Shown one piece after another: positions 1 to 8,490 of a stretch of DNA of 64,000 nt. The notes under the pieces are model-generated. The model had not been told where the DNA came from and searched no databases. It saw nothing but the letters and a program-made list of their open reading frames with translations. The position numbers were made by a program, and so were the translations under genes. Every line of letters starts with the position of its first letter. The first letter of the stretch is position 1. Source of the stretch: Ga0077555 sp033764055 (GTDB lineage: Bacteria; Pseudomonadota; Alphaproteobacteria; Rhizobiales; Hyphomicrobiaceae); NCBI GenBank assembly GCA_033764055.1, contig JANRJI010000111.1:1-64000 (forward strand), written 5' to 3'.

Positions 1-639
1 GAACAGGAGCTTGCCCGCCTTCTGCATCTCGTAGAGGCGGTGGACGCCGGTGGTCGTCTCCTCCGACACACCCTTGATCGACTTGGCGAGCTCGCCGAAC
101 CAGCCCTTGGGCTTCTCCTTCAGCGTGCGCTTGAGGAGCGCGAAGAGGATCTCCTCCTCCTCCGAGCCCGGCTTGTCGAGGAAGGCCGTGTCGCCGCCCT
201 CCGCGCGGACGCCGAGGTGGACGAACAGGGTGGCGTCCCCACCGTCGTCGAGGATCATGTTCGGCATGCCGCCGTCGCCCCACTCGAAGAGCTTCAGCGT
301 GTAGTCCCAGTAGTCCTTGAGGCTCTCGCCCTTCCAGGCGAAGACCGGGATGCCGGCGGCGGCGATGGCGGCCGCCGCATGATCCTGGGTCGAGTAGATG
401 TTGCACGACACCCAGCGGATGTCGGCGCCGAGCGCCTTCAGCGTCTCGATCAGCACGGCCGTCTGGATCGTCATGTGGAGCGACCCGGCGATGCGCGCGC
501 CCTTGAGAGGCTGCTTCGTGCCGTACTCGGCCCGCGTCGCCATGAGCCCCGGCATCTCGGTCTCGGCAATCGCGATCTCCTTGCGCCCCCATTCGGCGAG
601 CGTGATGTCCTTGACGATGTAGTCGCTGGCTCCGGTCAT
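1..639 (-). CDS. ahcY: S-adenosylhomocysteinase, N-terminal part (runs off left edge)
   Basis: Cytosolic enzyme that hydrolyses S-adenosylhomocysteine to adenosine and homocysteine, clearing the product inhibitor of SAM-dependent methylation. About 213 N-terminal residues are present, starting at the ATG at 639 (MTGASDYIVKDITLAEWG). Family hallmarks are HMTIQTAVLIETL, the NIYSTQDHAAAAI stretch and AWKGES, all in the substrate-binding domain. The NAD-binding domain lies beyond the window. Upstream, at 817-832, is an inverted repeat that could bind a SAH-responsive repressor. The identification is secure; only the truncation limits the description. Confidence 0.96.
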   Translation of the reverse strand, partial: MTGASDYIVKDITLAEWGRKEIAIAETEMPGLMATRAEYGTKQPLKGARIAGSLHMTIQTAVLIETLKALGADIRWVSCNIYSTQDHAAAAIAAAGIPVFAWKGESLKDYWDYTLKLFEWGDGGMPNMILDDGGDATLFVHLGVRAEGGDTAFLDKPGSEEEEILFALLKRTLKEKPKGWFGELAKSIKGVSEETTTGVHRLYEMQKAGKLLF

Positions 640-1101
640 GTGGGCTCGACGTCCTTTGCTGTCGTCACTGATCGAGGTCCATGCACTTGCGTCTGCAGGC
701 CATCCGGAGTGGCCGCCCGCACGGGCGCCGTCCACCTCAGGCAAGCCCGCAAGCAAGCACCCTGGTGAGTTTCGGCGCTGTCTATAGACGGCGCCGCCGG
801 CCCGCGCAATAAAGATATAAAGAACTCTTTATGTCCATCGGCTGGACTGATCGGCGCAGCGCCTCGGACCGGACACATCGCGACCAAGCGCGGGGAAGGG
901 CGGCTTCATGACAGAGGCACGGCAACGGCTGCCGGGAGTGGCACGGTCCGGAACGAAACAATTCAATCGAATAGCCACGGGCAAATTAGGAGGCTCTTAA
1001 CTTACGAATTATCCGATTAATTGCCATTAAATTCTGCTTCATCAACCGCCTCCAAGGTGTCCAGAAAGCAGGGCTTTTCTGCTGTTGCATGCGAGGCGGC
1101 G
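640..1101. other. Divergent intergenic region ahcY / tadG-like
   Basis: This 462-base region separates the divergently transcribed ahcY and TadG-like genes. It holds the ATAAAG-type inverted repeat near 817-832 and an A/T-rich patch around 958-1020. I looked for a SAH or SAM riboswitch in front of ahcY and could not recognise one. No coding frame here is convincing. Confidence 0.6.
809..834. promoter_or_regulatory. Candidate SahR-type operator upstream of ahcY
   Basis: An inverted repeat ATAAAGA-AC-TCTTTAT spans 817-832 and is preceded by a further direct ATAAAG at 809-814. ArsR-family SAH-responsive repressors (SahR) control ahcY and methionine-cycle genes in several proteobacteria, and as I recall the alphaproteobacterial sites are ATAAAG/CTTTAT palindromes. 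The link to this site is inference: it lies about 180 bases from the ahcY start, and no ArsR gene is in the window. Confidence 0.45.
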
Positions 1102-2637
1102 ATGCGGTTCTTCAAAGACTTCCTGGCTGATCTTCGGCGAGTGCCGCAAATGGCAAGCTCCCTCGCCGGGCGTGCGCGCTTGCTCCGCGAGGACGAGACC
1201 GGCACCGTCGCGATGATGTTTGCACTGAGCATCGTCATCGTTTTCGGCATGGTCGGCGGGGCCATCGACTACGGTCGGGCTGCCAGCGCGCGCGAGCAGA
1301 TTCAGAATGCCGTCGACGCCTCCGTCCTCGCCGCCGTACGCGTCTGGCAGACGGAGCGCGACGTTGCCTTGGCCCAGGAAAAGGGCCTCGAGTACTACAA
1401 CAAGAACAAGCCGAGCGCGCTCGAAAGCGCCGTCTCCGGCTTTTCCTCCGACGCCCAGAGGAACTCGATCGTCATGGAGGCCCAGGCGACGGTTCCTGCG
1501 CCCTTCCTGGCCCTGCTGCGTGGCGGCCGCGGCTATACGGTCAGCGCTCGATCCGAGGCCCTGCTGGCCATCGGTGGCAATGCCGGTTCCAACCTCGAGA
1601 TCTCGCTGATGCTGGACGTCACGGGATCGATGGCTGGCACGAAGATCGACGACCTCAAGGTCGCCGCCAAGGACCTGGTCGACATCGTCGTTTGGGACGA
1701 CCAGAGCGAGTACTCCTCGAGAATCGCGATCGTACCCTTCGCGCAGGCCGTGCATCTCGGCTCGACGGCACTGGTCGATCATGTGCGCGGCGGGGTCAAG
1801 AAAAGCTCGTGCCTCGCCTGGGATTCTCCGTGCACCTCCTACGCCAATGCGTCTCCCTCTGCAACGCAGTGGACGTGGGGCTCGCCGGCGACGTGGTTCC
1901 GCTGGAGCCGCGCCGACGGCTTCGGCACGCGCACGCACAAGGCGTCATCCTACTGCGTGACCGAGCGAGTGGGTGCCAATCGCTTCACCGACGAAGCGCC
2001 CAACAACGGCAGCGACAAAGTCGGGCCGCTGTATGCTGGGCTCTCCAGCACCGACGAGCAGGCCAACTGCAGCCTTGTCGATAGCGCCGACATGGAGGTG
2101 AACTCCATCCAGCCACTGACCAACGACAAGGATCTGCTGAAGCGGCGCATCGGCAAGCTGGAGCTCGCTGGATCCACCGCTGGCCAGATCGGAACCGCGT
2201 GGGCCTGGTACATGCTGTCGCCGAAATGGGCACATCTGTGGCCGGCCGAGAGCCGCCCCAAAGCCTATGGCTCTCCCAAGTTGCAGAAGATCGCCATTCT
2301 GATGACGGACGGCGAGTACAATACGGCCTACTGCAATGGCGTTCTGGCCAAGGACAGTGGCGTCGGGAGCAACAGCTCGCAGATCAACTGCAATGCAACC
2401 AACGGGCAGGCCCACACACAGGCAACCAGCCTGTGCACAGCGATGAAATCCGGTGGCACGGGGATCACTGTCTACACCATCGGCTTCGCGCTCGGTGGGA
2501 ATGCGACGGCGATCAGCACTCTGCGCAACTGCGCCTCGGACGAGTCGAAATTCTATGAGGCAACCGACGGCGAGGCGCTGCGCCAGGCGTTCCGGGACAT
2601 CGCGCTGCAGATCGCCAGACTCCGCCTGACGCAGTAA
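1102..2637 (+). CDS. TadG-like pilus assembly protein with von Willebrand A domain
   Basis: Probable membrane-anchored, envelope-exposed component related to the TadE/TadG group of tight-adherence (Flp) pilus systems. Near residues 30-60 is the class III-type hydrophobic segment TVAMMFALSIVIVFGMVGG followed by AIDYGRAAS, typical of TadG. A vWA domain follows, with the metal site DVTGSMAG near residue 170 and LMTDGEYN further on. I chose the ATG at 1102 (511 residues) because GAGG precedes it; an in-frame TTG lies further upstream. No other tad gene is nearby, so this is an orphan copy. Its role in piliation is inferred from family only. Confidence 0.8.
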   Translation: MRFFKDFLADLRRVPQMASSLAGRARLLREDETGTVAMMFALSIVIVFGMVGGAIDYGRAASAREQIQNAVDASVLAAVRVWQTERDVALAQEKGLEYYNKNKPSALESAVSGFSSDAQRNSIVMEAQATVPAPFLALLRGGRGYTVSARSEALLAIGGNAGSNLEISLMLDVTGSMAGTKIDDLKVAAKDLVDIVVWDDQSEYSSRIAIVPFAQAVHLGSTALVDHVRGGVKKSSCLAWDSPCTSYANASPSATQWTWGSPATWFRWSRADGFGTRTHKASSYCVTERVGANRFTDEAPNNGSDKVGPLYAGLSSTDEQANCSLVDSADMEVNSIQPLTNDKDLLKRRIGKLELAGSTAGQIGTAWAWYMLSPKWAHLWPAESRPKAYGSPKLQKIAILMTDGEYNTAYCNGVLAKDSGVGSNSSQINCNATNGQAHTQATSLCTAMKSGGTGITVYTIGFALGGNATAISTLRNCASDESKFYEATDGEALRQAFRDIALQIARLRLTQ

Positions 2638-2798
2638 GGACACCTTCCGGATCATTGATCAGATCCGGGAACGAGAGGCGTCCGGCGAGGCACCTGCACG
2701 CAGCGCGAGTTGCATGTCGCAACTGCGGAGAAAGTTGTGGCCATCGCCAGCAAGGCCGGTTAATGTTCTCTTATTGTTCCATTCAATCGAGGCACTGC

Positions 2799-3074
2799 AT
2801 GGATACCGAGGCGGAGATACGGGAGCTCAAGCGGCGGGTGTGCGATCTCGAAGGAGCGGTCAATGTTCTCGCGGGCCAGATGCGCAACGTCCAGCCGATT
2901 TTGAGCGACATGCGCGAGGACGCCAATCGGCGGTTCGACACCACATCCCAGCTGATGGAGGGTATCGCGCGCCGGTTGGACACGATGAATACGCAGATCT
3001 GGAGCCTTCGCGACGATTTGCCGGCATTGATCGCCGAGACTCTGGACCGCCGGCCCGGGGAGAGCCGGCAATGA
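2799..3074 (+). CDS. Small coiled-coil protein, unknown function
   Basis: A 91-residue acidic protein starting MDTEAEIRELKRRVCDLEG, with a CGAGG ribosome site just before the ATG. Heptad-like spacing of Leu, Val and Met through residues 1-60 (IRELKRRVCDLEG, VLAGQMRNV) suggests a coiled coil. There is no signal peptide or membrane segment. It lies alone between the TadG-like gene and the muramidase-like gene, on the same strand. I do not recognise a family. Small proteins of this kind are common in rhizobial genomes, but no function can be given. Confidence 0.55.
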   Translation: MDTEAEIRELKRRVCDLEGAVNVLAGQMRNVQPILSDMREDANRRFDTTSQLMEGIARRLDTMNTQIWSLRDDLPALIAETLDRRPGESRQ

Positions 3075-3202
3075 CCGGCGCCGGCATCAGCTGCCGAACG
3101 AATGCCGCAGCCGGCGGTTAAGGCTGGGCAAATAGGGTTCGGCGGACGGCATCGACCAAGCCGGGTCCTGCCGCGAGCCGCGCGGCAGCGGATGAGGACC
3201 GC

Positions 3203-4057
3203 ATGATCCGATCGACGACGCAGGCATGGGCACCGGGGCAGCGGGCAGCGGGGCGGAGCAGGATCGCCGGCTTGGGGACCGGAGCCGTTCTCGTGCTCGT
3301 CGTAGCGGCTTCGCCGCTGCCGGCCGACGCTCAGCCCGAGGCGCCCGCCGCACGTGACGGTGGCATCGTCACGCCCGTCACCGGGCCTGCGACGGCCGCC
3401 GGGAGCATCGCCGACGCCGCGGCCATGGCGCGCTTCCTCGACCGACTGATGATGGCGGAATCGGGCGGCCGCGACACCGCCGCCAACCCGCGCTCGACAG
3501 CGCTGGGGCCATTCCAGTTCATCGAGAGCACTTTCCTCGATGTCGCTCGCCGGCACTTGGCTGCAGAGACGGCTGGGCTGACTGCAGCGCAAACGCTCGC
3601 GCTGAGGGTGAACCGTGCGATGGCGCGGCGCGCTGCCGAGGCCTATACACGCGAGAATGCCGATGCCCTCGTCACAGCGGGCCTCCCGGCCACTTTTTCA
3701 AACCTGCGGCTGGCCTTCCTCCTCGGGCCTGGCGGCGCCATCCGGCTTTTGCGGTCCGAGCCCACGGCTCCCGCAATCCGGGTGCTCGGCGCCGGCGTGG
3801 TGCAGGCCAACCCGTTCATGGCGGGCTTGACGGCGGCCGACCTCGTTGCCTGGTCGGAGCGCAATCTCGCCGCCTCCGACCTCTCCGGTAGAAACCTCGC
3901 GGCCACGCCCGCCCCCCCACTGCAGAAGGCGCGACCGGCCATCGTGGTCCGCTGCAACCAGCGGCTCGCCAGCTGCCGACGGTGGGTGTCGCTCGCCTCG
4001 AGCCGCGTTACCCGGCAGGCAGCAGCGAGCTCCGGACGGCACAAATCGCGGCGCTGA
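3203..4057 (+). CDS. Lytic transglycosylase-like exported protein
   Basis: Probable periplasmic enzyme that cleaves peptidoglycan. An N-terminal signal sequence (LGTGAVLVLVVAASPLP, ending near ADAQ, about residue 45) precedes a lysozyme-fold core. The catalytic-glutamate motif reads LMMAESGGRDTAANP, followed by ALGPFQFI, as in soluble lytic transglycosylases (ES...P...GxxQ). Length is 284 residues. The start at 3203 has GAGGACCGC before it. The C-terminal 60 residues are basic and low in complexity and may not be structured. Its in vivo target is not evident from the neighbours. Confidence 0.75.
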   Translation: MIRSTTQAWAPGQRAAGRSRIAGLGTGAVLVLVVAASPLPADAQPEAPAARDGGIVTPVTGPATAAGSIADAAAMARFLDRLMMAESGGRDTAANPRSTALGPFQFIESTFLDVARRHLAAETAGLTAAQTLALRVNRAMARRAAEAYTRENADALVTAGLPATFSNLRLAFLLGPGGAIRLLRSEPTAPAIRVLGAGVVQANPFMAGLTAADLVAWSERNLAASDLSGRNLAATPAPPLQKARPAIVVRCNQRLASCRRWVSLASSRVTRQAAASSGRHKSRR

Positions 4058-4203
4058 GGCTCCACACTGGGTCGCACAAGCCACTCGGCGTGGTCCCGGG
4101 AGCTCCATGTGCGAACGATCGACCGGCTGTGCCCGGATTTGACGCGCCCTGCACGAGCCACTACCTGAGCCAGAGGGCGCCCGACAGGCGGCCCAGTAAA
4201 GGG

Positions 4204-5475
4204 ATGCCGCAGATGCACCACTTCCGCGCTGCATGTGTGCTCGGATTTCTCGCGACTGCTCTGCCGACCGGGCTGGCTCAGGCGCAGACCTGCACACGCG
4301 ACGCCGCACGTCGCATCGTCGACGACGCCGGCGCGCGCCTGCGGACCCTGACGAGCGAAACCCAACCCAAGCTGCAGGCCCGCCTGCGCCAGCTCAAGGA
4401 CAAGCGCGGCTGGACCGGCGCGGAGGGCGACGAGAAGGCGGCGGCCATCATGGCCGACGCCCGGACGGCCGAGCTCGACAGCAAGGCCTCGCAGCTGCTC
4501 GCGCGCATCGATGAGCTGAGCGAGGGCGGCACATCGGACCAGATCGATTGTGCGCGCATTGCCGAGCTCGAGGCGACATCGCTGGAGCTGCAGGCTACCG
4601 TCCGGGCCAAGTCACAGCACATGACCGCGCGCCTCGACCAGGCCATCGCCGGCGACGCCGCGGCGAGCCCGGCTGCCGCCGCCGCGCCGCCGGCCCCATC
4701 GTCCCCTCAGATTGCCAACGCGGCGCCGCCTCCCGCTGCCGCGCCGGTGCTATCGCAGAAGCCGTCCGAGACCGTGGTCCCTGCCCCGTCCCCGGCCCCG
4801 CCTGCACCGGAGCTCCGCGCGGCCAGACCCGACTCTTCGCCTGCCGCACGCGATCCTGCCGTTGCCGCATCGCGCAAGCCCGCCACTGGCTGGAGCACGG
4901 AGACGGTGGAGCGCCGGACCATTCCGCTGCCACCCATCGAGCCGCAAGCCGCGTCACCGCCGCCGCTACCCTTGCCCCCGCCAGCCACCGGCGACGGCTT
5001 CTCGCGCGACGAGATCGCCGAGGCCTCGCGCGGCTTTTTCGGCACCATCTCGGCAGGTCTCGGCAATGTCATCGAGCATGCCTTCTCGACGCTGGGGCGG
5101 CCGACCGCCTACGTCCTGGGCAATGAGGGCGGTGGCGCCTTCATTGCCGGCGTCCGCTACGGCAAGGGGCAGCTCTTCATGCGCGACGGCACGCGTCGCG
5201 ACGTGCATTGGCACGGTCCGTCCATCGGCTACGATATCGGGGCGTCCGGCTCCAAGACGATGTTCCTCGTCTACAACCTGCAGCGCGATCTCGACATCTT
5301 CAGCGGCTTCACCGGCGTCGACGGGTCGGCCTATCTCGTCGGCGGCGTCGGCATGACGGTGCTCACCGACGGCAAAGTCGTCATGGCGCCGATCCGCTCC
5401 GGCGTCGGCCTCAGGCTCGGCGCCAGCATCGGCTACGTGCGCTTCACGGCCCGCCCGACCTGGAACCCGTTCTGA
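4204..5475 (+). CDS. eipA: EipA-family (DUF1134) envelope protein with long N-terminal extension
   Basis: The last ~150 residues (from FSRDEIAEASRGFFGTIS through YVRFTARPTWNPF) are the DUF1134 domain of EipA, a periplasmic protein needed for cell-envelope integrity in Brucella and conserved in alphaproteobacteria. The start at 4204 gives a signal peptide ending near LAQAQT. This copy is 423 residues, about twice the usual length as I know it. Residues ~30-140 are a charged helical region with two Cys, followed by a Pro/Ala-rich linker of about 110 residues. The extension could span part of the cell wall. DUF1134 is certain; the role of the extension is not. Confidence 0.85.
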   Translation: MPQMHHFRAACVLGFLATALPTGLAQAQTCTRDAARRIVDDAGARLRTLTSETQPKLQARLRQLKDKRGWTGAEGDEKAAAIMADARTAELDSKASQLLARIDELSEGGTSDQIDCARIAELEATSLELQATVRAKSQHMTARLDQAIAGDAAASPAAAAAPPAPSSPQIANAAPPPAAAPVLSQKPSETVVPAPSPAPPAPELRAARPDSSPAARDPAVAASRKPATGWSTETVERRTIPLPPIEPQAASPPPLPLPPPATGDGFSRDEIAEASRGFFGTISAGLGNVIEHAFSTLGRPTAYVLGNEGGGAFIAGVRYGKGQLFMRDGTRRDVHWHGPSIGYDIGASGSKTMFLVYNLQRDLDIFSGFTGVDGSAYLVGGVGMTVLTDGKVVMAPIRSGVGLRLGASIGYVRFTARPTWNPF

Positions 5476-5509
5476 GCCGAGGCATCGCGAGCCGGACGAC
5501 GTTGTCGCC

Positions 5510-6427
5510 CTACGCCACTGCCATCGAGGCGAAGCAGTCTCGCACCGCCGCGCGAAAGAACTCGGCGAGGCGCTCGTAGACCTCCTGCCGCGCGCTGGTC
5601 TTGCGCCAAGCCATGCCCACCGTGCGGTAGACGGCACGCCCCTCGATGGCGATCGTCTTGAGGTGCGGCTCAGCGACGATCTCGCGCCGCACGTAGAGTG
5701 CCGGCAGGAACGTCACCCCGAGGCCCATCACCACCATCTCGCGCAGAGTGTCGAGACTGGTGCCTTCGAACTCGTACCTGAGATTGGCGCCGAACTCCGA
5801 GCAGAGCGACAGCACCGTTTCGTGCAGCTGGTGATCCGGACCGAGGGTCAGCACGTCCTGTCCCTTGAGGTCCTCCTTGCGCACGACGTCGCGCGACGCG
5901 AGCGGATGGTCGCTGCCGACCGTCAGCAATAGGGGCTCCCGGAACAAGGGGACACTGACCAGCTCGCCATGCATGATCGGCAGCAGCGTGATGATGAGGT
6001 CGAGACTGCCGTCCTCCAGGGCGCGGGGGAGAACCTCGGGAACGCTCTCGCGTACATAGAGCCGCAGGCTCGGATAGGCCTTGTGCAGTCCAGGGAGCAC
6101 GTGCGGCAGCAGGTAGGGCCCAACGGTCGGCGGCAGCCCAAGCCTCAGGAGGCCCGACAGCTCCCGGCCGCCGCTCTGCGCCAACTGGCGGATGTCGTTT
6201 GCGTCGCGAAGCATCCGCCTCGCAATCTCGACGACCTGATGGCCGACGGGCGTGAGGACGACCCGCGTCCGAGAGCGTTCGACGAGTTGGGCGCCCAGAC
6301 GATCCTCGAGTGACTTGAGTTGCTCGCTGAGCGTCGGCTGCGTCGTGTTGGTCCGCTCCGCGGCCCGCTTGAAATGTAGCGTATCGGCAACGGCGACGAG
6401 ATACTCGAGTTGGCGAAGATTCGGCAC
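5510..6427 (-). CDS. LysR-family regulator, OxyR-like but lacking one redox cysteine
   Basis: DNA-binding transcription factor of 305 residues. The N-terminal winged helix starts PNLRQLEYLVAVADTLHF and runs through TTQPTLSEQLKSLEDRLGA. The effector domain ends with SLDTLREMVVMGLGVTFLPAL, which matches OxyR closely. In E. coli OxyR the sensing region reads GHCLRDQAMGFC; here the same place reads DHQLHETVLSLC. The peroxidatic Cys is therefore Gln200, while the partner Cys209 remains. The start is GTG at 6427, with GGGGA about seven bases upstream. No peroxidase or catalase gene is adjacent, so the target is unknown. Peroxide sensing by a disulphide is unlikely as written. Confidence 0.85.
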   Translation of the reverse strand: MPNLRQLEYLVAVADTLHFKRAAERTNTTQPTLSEQLKSLEDRLGAQLVERSRTRVVLTPVGHQVVEIARRMLRDANDIRQLAQSGGRELSGLLRLGLPPTVGPYLLPHVLPGLHKAYPSLRLYVRESVPEVLPRALEDGSLDLIITLLPIMHGELVSVPLFREPLLLTVGSDHPLASRDVVRKEDLKGQDVLTLGPDHQLHETVLSLCSEFGANLRYEFEGTSLDTLREMVVMGLGVTFLPALYVRREIVAEPHLKTIAIEGRAVYRTVGMAWRKTSARQEVYERLAEFFRAAVRDCFASMAVA

Positions 6428-6990
6428 GTCATTCCCCGGGGGGCAGCGCACTGTCGCCTGCCTCGTTTCGCTGAATACATGCCTCGCGCCAGCGGGTCCA
6501 CCGAAATCGGAATATCCGATGATCACGATCGTCCCGTTCGATTGGACGGTAGATTGTCGCAATGCCATTTCCGCTTCGAGGCGTTCGGCCGACTCGCCGA
6601 GTGGCCATGCCACGCCTGCCAGGAGACGACTATGACCGGACTGAAAAGAACCGACAGAGCCAACGTCGTTTCGATATCGACGACAGGCCTGGTGCCAGAG
6701 CCCGGCAAATATGCAGTTTTCTGCTCTGTAAATGGGCACGCACAAGCCGCGTCGGTCATCGCGCCCGCCCTCACGGTGGCCCAGAGACCGAGTGGCATGC
6801 CCGATCGGAATTGCCGATCTGCACACCGGGTCATTCCTATTGGAAGCGAACGAACGGAACGGCCACTTGAATGAAGCAGGTGTCAGCCAGCGGGCCACCC
6901 TGCATCGGCCGGCGCCTCCGTACACGCAGTGAGCGGCAGGCAGCGGCACGACGGAGCTTGAGCATTCGCAGGTCGGAGTCGGAGCATCCA
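6428..6990. other. Long intergenic region upstream of the OxyR-like gene
   Basis: About 560 bases separate the OxyR-like regulator from the next plausible gene. The only recognisable content is a short reading frame at 6632-6874 that ends in a cupredoxin-like motif (listed separately). I see no RNA gene and no clear promoter. Confidence 0.5.
6632..6874 (+). pseudogene. Possible cupredoxin C-terminal remnant
   Basis: An 80-residue frame with AGGAG seven bases before its ATG. Residues 20-50 contain EPGKYAVFCSVNGHAQAAS followed by a beta-strand-like ALTV, which resembles the last copper loop of cupredoxins (PGxYxFxCxVxGHxxxGM). Cys and His are spaced as in type-1 copper sites, but the Met position is Ser. 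The upstream half of a cupredoxin, including the first copper His, is absent. It may be a decayed gene fragment or a chance match; the good ribosome site is the main argument for former coding. Confidence 0.3.
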
Positions 6991-7275
6991 ATGCACGGGA
7001 AATGCGGGGCGAGCACGAGCGCCATGACGCCGGCAGCCGCTGCGTCATTGCTCTACCAGGCCGCCGAGATCGAGCAGCGGCTTGCACGGAAATGTACGGT
7101 CCGCTTGCGCAAACGTCTTCTCGCGATGCGCCGCGCAGTACGCGCCGAGTTGGAGATGTACGAAGGATTGCTGCTCATGCTTGCCAGGCCGTCGCCGGAT
7201 CCGGTCGACGACCCGCCCGTGCCGCGGAGGCCAGCAAGTGCCCGCTCGTCGGCTCGCTCGGCAGTAGACATGTGA
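6991..7275 (+). CDS. Small hypothetical protein, helical and basic
   Basis: A 94-residue frame, MHGKCGASTSAMTPAAAAS..., preceded by GGAG at a good distance from the ATG at 6991 (a second ATG lies at 7024). The middle is an amphipathic, Arg-rich helix (QAAEIEQRLARKCTVRLRKR) and the tail is Pro/Ser-rich. No membrane segment, no known domain. It ends 21 bases before the next gene, which suggests co-transcription. Coding status is moderately uncertain. Confidence 0.4.
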   Translation: MHGKCGASTSAMTPAAAASLLYQAAEIEQRLARKCTVRLRKRLLAMRRAVRAELEMYEGLLLMLARPSPDPVDDPPVPRRPASARSSARSAVDM

Positions 7276-7296
7276 AGCAAACAGGGAGGATCGAAC

Positions 7297-7629
7297 ATGG
7301 CATCAGGGCAAACTCGCCTCGGCACGCTCGGCGGCGGTGCGGGCGCTAGAAACGACAATCCGCTGATGGCGCCGATGGCGGTGCTTGCTGTGGTGAGCCT
7401 CGTCGCCCTTGCGCATCCAAATCCGCTGGTTCTGCCCATCCTGAGCGCGATCCTGGTGATCGGCGCCCTGGTCGTCTATTTCGTTCGACGGCTGGCAGCG
7501 CGCCGGCGCGGCATTCCGGCTGGCGATGGCATGCTCCTGCCCGCCCTCATGCTGTTTTTTGGGTTTGCCGCGGCTATTTTCAGCGATTCAGAGCGCGTTG
7601 CGCAAAGTCTGGCGGCCCTGGCGCAGTGA
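7297..7629 (+). CDS. Small membrane protein with three hydrophobic segments
   Basis: A 110-residue protein with a strong GGGAGG ribosome site. Hydrophobic segments lie at about residues 22-40 (LMAPMAVLAVVSLVAL), 43-63 (PLVLPILSAILVIGALVVYF) and 78-93 (LLPALMLFFGFAAAIF), with an Arg-rich loop RRLAARRRG between the last two. It probably sits in the inner membrane. I do not recognise a family. An 8-bp hairpin follows it at 7647-7667. Confidence 0.6.
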   Translation: MASGQTRLGTLGGGAGARNDNPLMAPMAVLAVVSLVALAHPNPLVLPILSAILVIGALVVYFVRRLAARRRGIPAGDGMLLPALMLFFGFAAAIFSDSERVAQSLAALAQ

Positions 7630-7646
7630 TCGCTGCGCTTTCTCGG

Positions 7647-7667
7647 TGGCCGGCTAGACGCCGGCCA
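7647..7667 (+). terminator. Perfect 8-bp hairpin after the small membrane protein gene
   Basis: TGGCCGGC-TAGAC-GCCGGCCA, followed by only three T, lies 17 bases after the stop at 7629 and before terC. It is strong as a hairpin but weak as an intrinsic terminator because the T tract is short. It could separate the membrane protein from terC. Confidence 0.45.
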
Positions 7668-7703
7668 TTTCGCGCGTGAAGAGCAAATAGCCGGGGGACG
7701 TCG

Positions 7704-8426
7704 ATGATCGACCCGATAATCGAGTGGTTTACGCTGAACTGGTTCGCACTGGCCAATGTCATCATGATCGACGTCGTCCTTGCGGGCGACAATGCCATTA
7801 TTGTCGGCTTGGCCGCGGCCCAGGTCGCCCCCCATCTGCGCGCCCGTGTCATTTTCTGGGGAATTGCCGGTGCAGTGGTCTTGCGGATCGCCTTCGCGGG
7901 CGTCGCGACGCAGCTCCTCCAGATCGTCGGCCTCACGCTCGCCGGCGGGCTTCTGCTCCTTTGGGTGTGCTGGAAGATGTACCGGCAGATTCATGCCCAC
8001 TCCGGGCAGGTGCAGGCACATTCCCTCGGCGCGGCCGCCACGACCGCTGGCACGGCGGGTGCAGCGCGCGAGATGTCGTTCTGGGCGGCGCTCGGACAGA
8101 TCATCATCGCCGACGTGTCAATGTCTCTCGACAACGTCCTCGCCGTGGCCGGCGCCGCCAAGGGGTCGCCACTGGTGCTGGTCATTGGCCTCGCGGTCGC
8201 CGTCGTGCTGATGGCTGTCGCATCGCACTACATTGCCGGGCTGCTCTCGCGCTACCCCGCGATTACCTGGGTCGGTCTCGTGATCATCGTGTTCGTTGCG
8301 CTCGACATGATCTACGACGGGTCGCACGAGGTCGCGTGCCACGCCTATACGATCGGCTGCCAAACGGACCTCTGGCAATGGGCCAAGAGCAGCGTCGTGC
8401 CGGGGTGGGGCCTGCCCTGGAGGTGA
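7704..8426 (+). CDS. TerC/YjbE-family integral membrane protein
   Basis: A 240-residue inner-membrane protein of the TerC family, whose members export manganese or load metals onto secreted proteins. The two acidic transmembrane signatures are present: VDVVLAGDNAIIVG-like near residues 22-36 (IDVVLAGDNAIIVGLAAAQ) and ADVSMSLDNVLAVAGAA near residues 138-154. Their Asp and Asn residues are the presumed metal ligands. GGGGGA lies just before the ATG. I looked upstream for a yybP-ykoY manganese riboswitch, which often precedes such genes, and did not recognise one. The ion is inferred from family. Confidence 0.88.
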   Translation: MIDPIIEWFTLNWFALANVIMIDVVLAGDNAIIVGLAAAQVAPHLRARVIFWGIAGAVVLRIAFAGVATQLLQIVGLTLAGGLLLLWVCWKMYRQIHAHSGQVQAHSLGAAATTAGTAGAAREMSFWAALGQIIIADVSMSLDNVLAVAGAAKGSPLVLVIGLAVAVVLMAVASHYIAGLLSRYPAITWVGLVIIVFVALDMIYDGSHEVACHAYTIGCQTDLWQWAKSSVVPGWGLPWR

Positions 8427-8455
8427 CGCCGGCCTTGACTGGCCATTCATCCATG

Positions 8456-8490
8456 GTGACGCCCGACGCGAGCACCGCGCCGGGCGTCAC
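8456..8490. terminator. Bidirectional hairpin between terC and the LLM monooxygenase gene
   Basis: GTGACGCCCG at 8456-8465 pairs perfectly with CGGGCGTCAC at 8481-8490 across a 15-base loop, followed by GCTTT. The two flanking genes converge here, and the right arm overlaps the stop codon of the monooxygenase gene. Confidence 0.55.

Noticed and set aside
640..800. SAH or SAM riboswitch upstream of ahcY
   Set aside because: I looked for the conserved cores and could not match them; a covariance-model search would settle it.
7630..7703. yybP-ykoY manganese riboswitch before terC
   Set aside because: The 74-base gap is occupied by a simple hairpin and lacks the conserved riboswitch loops.
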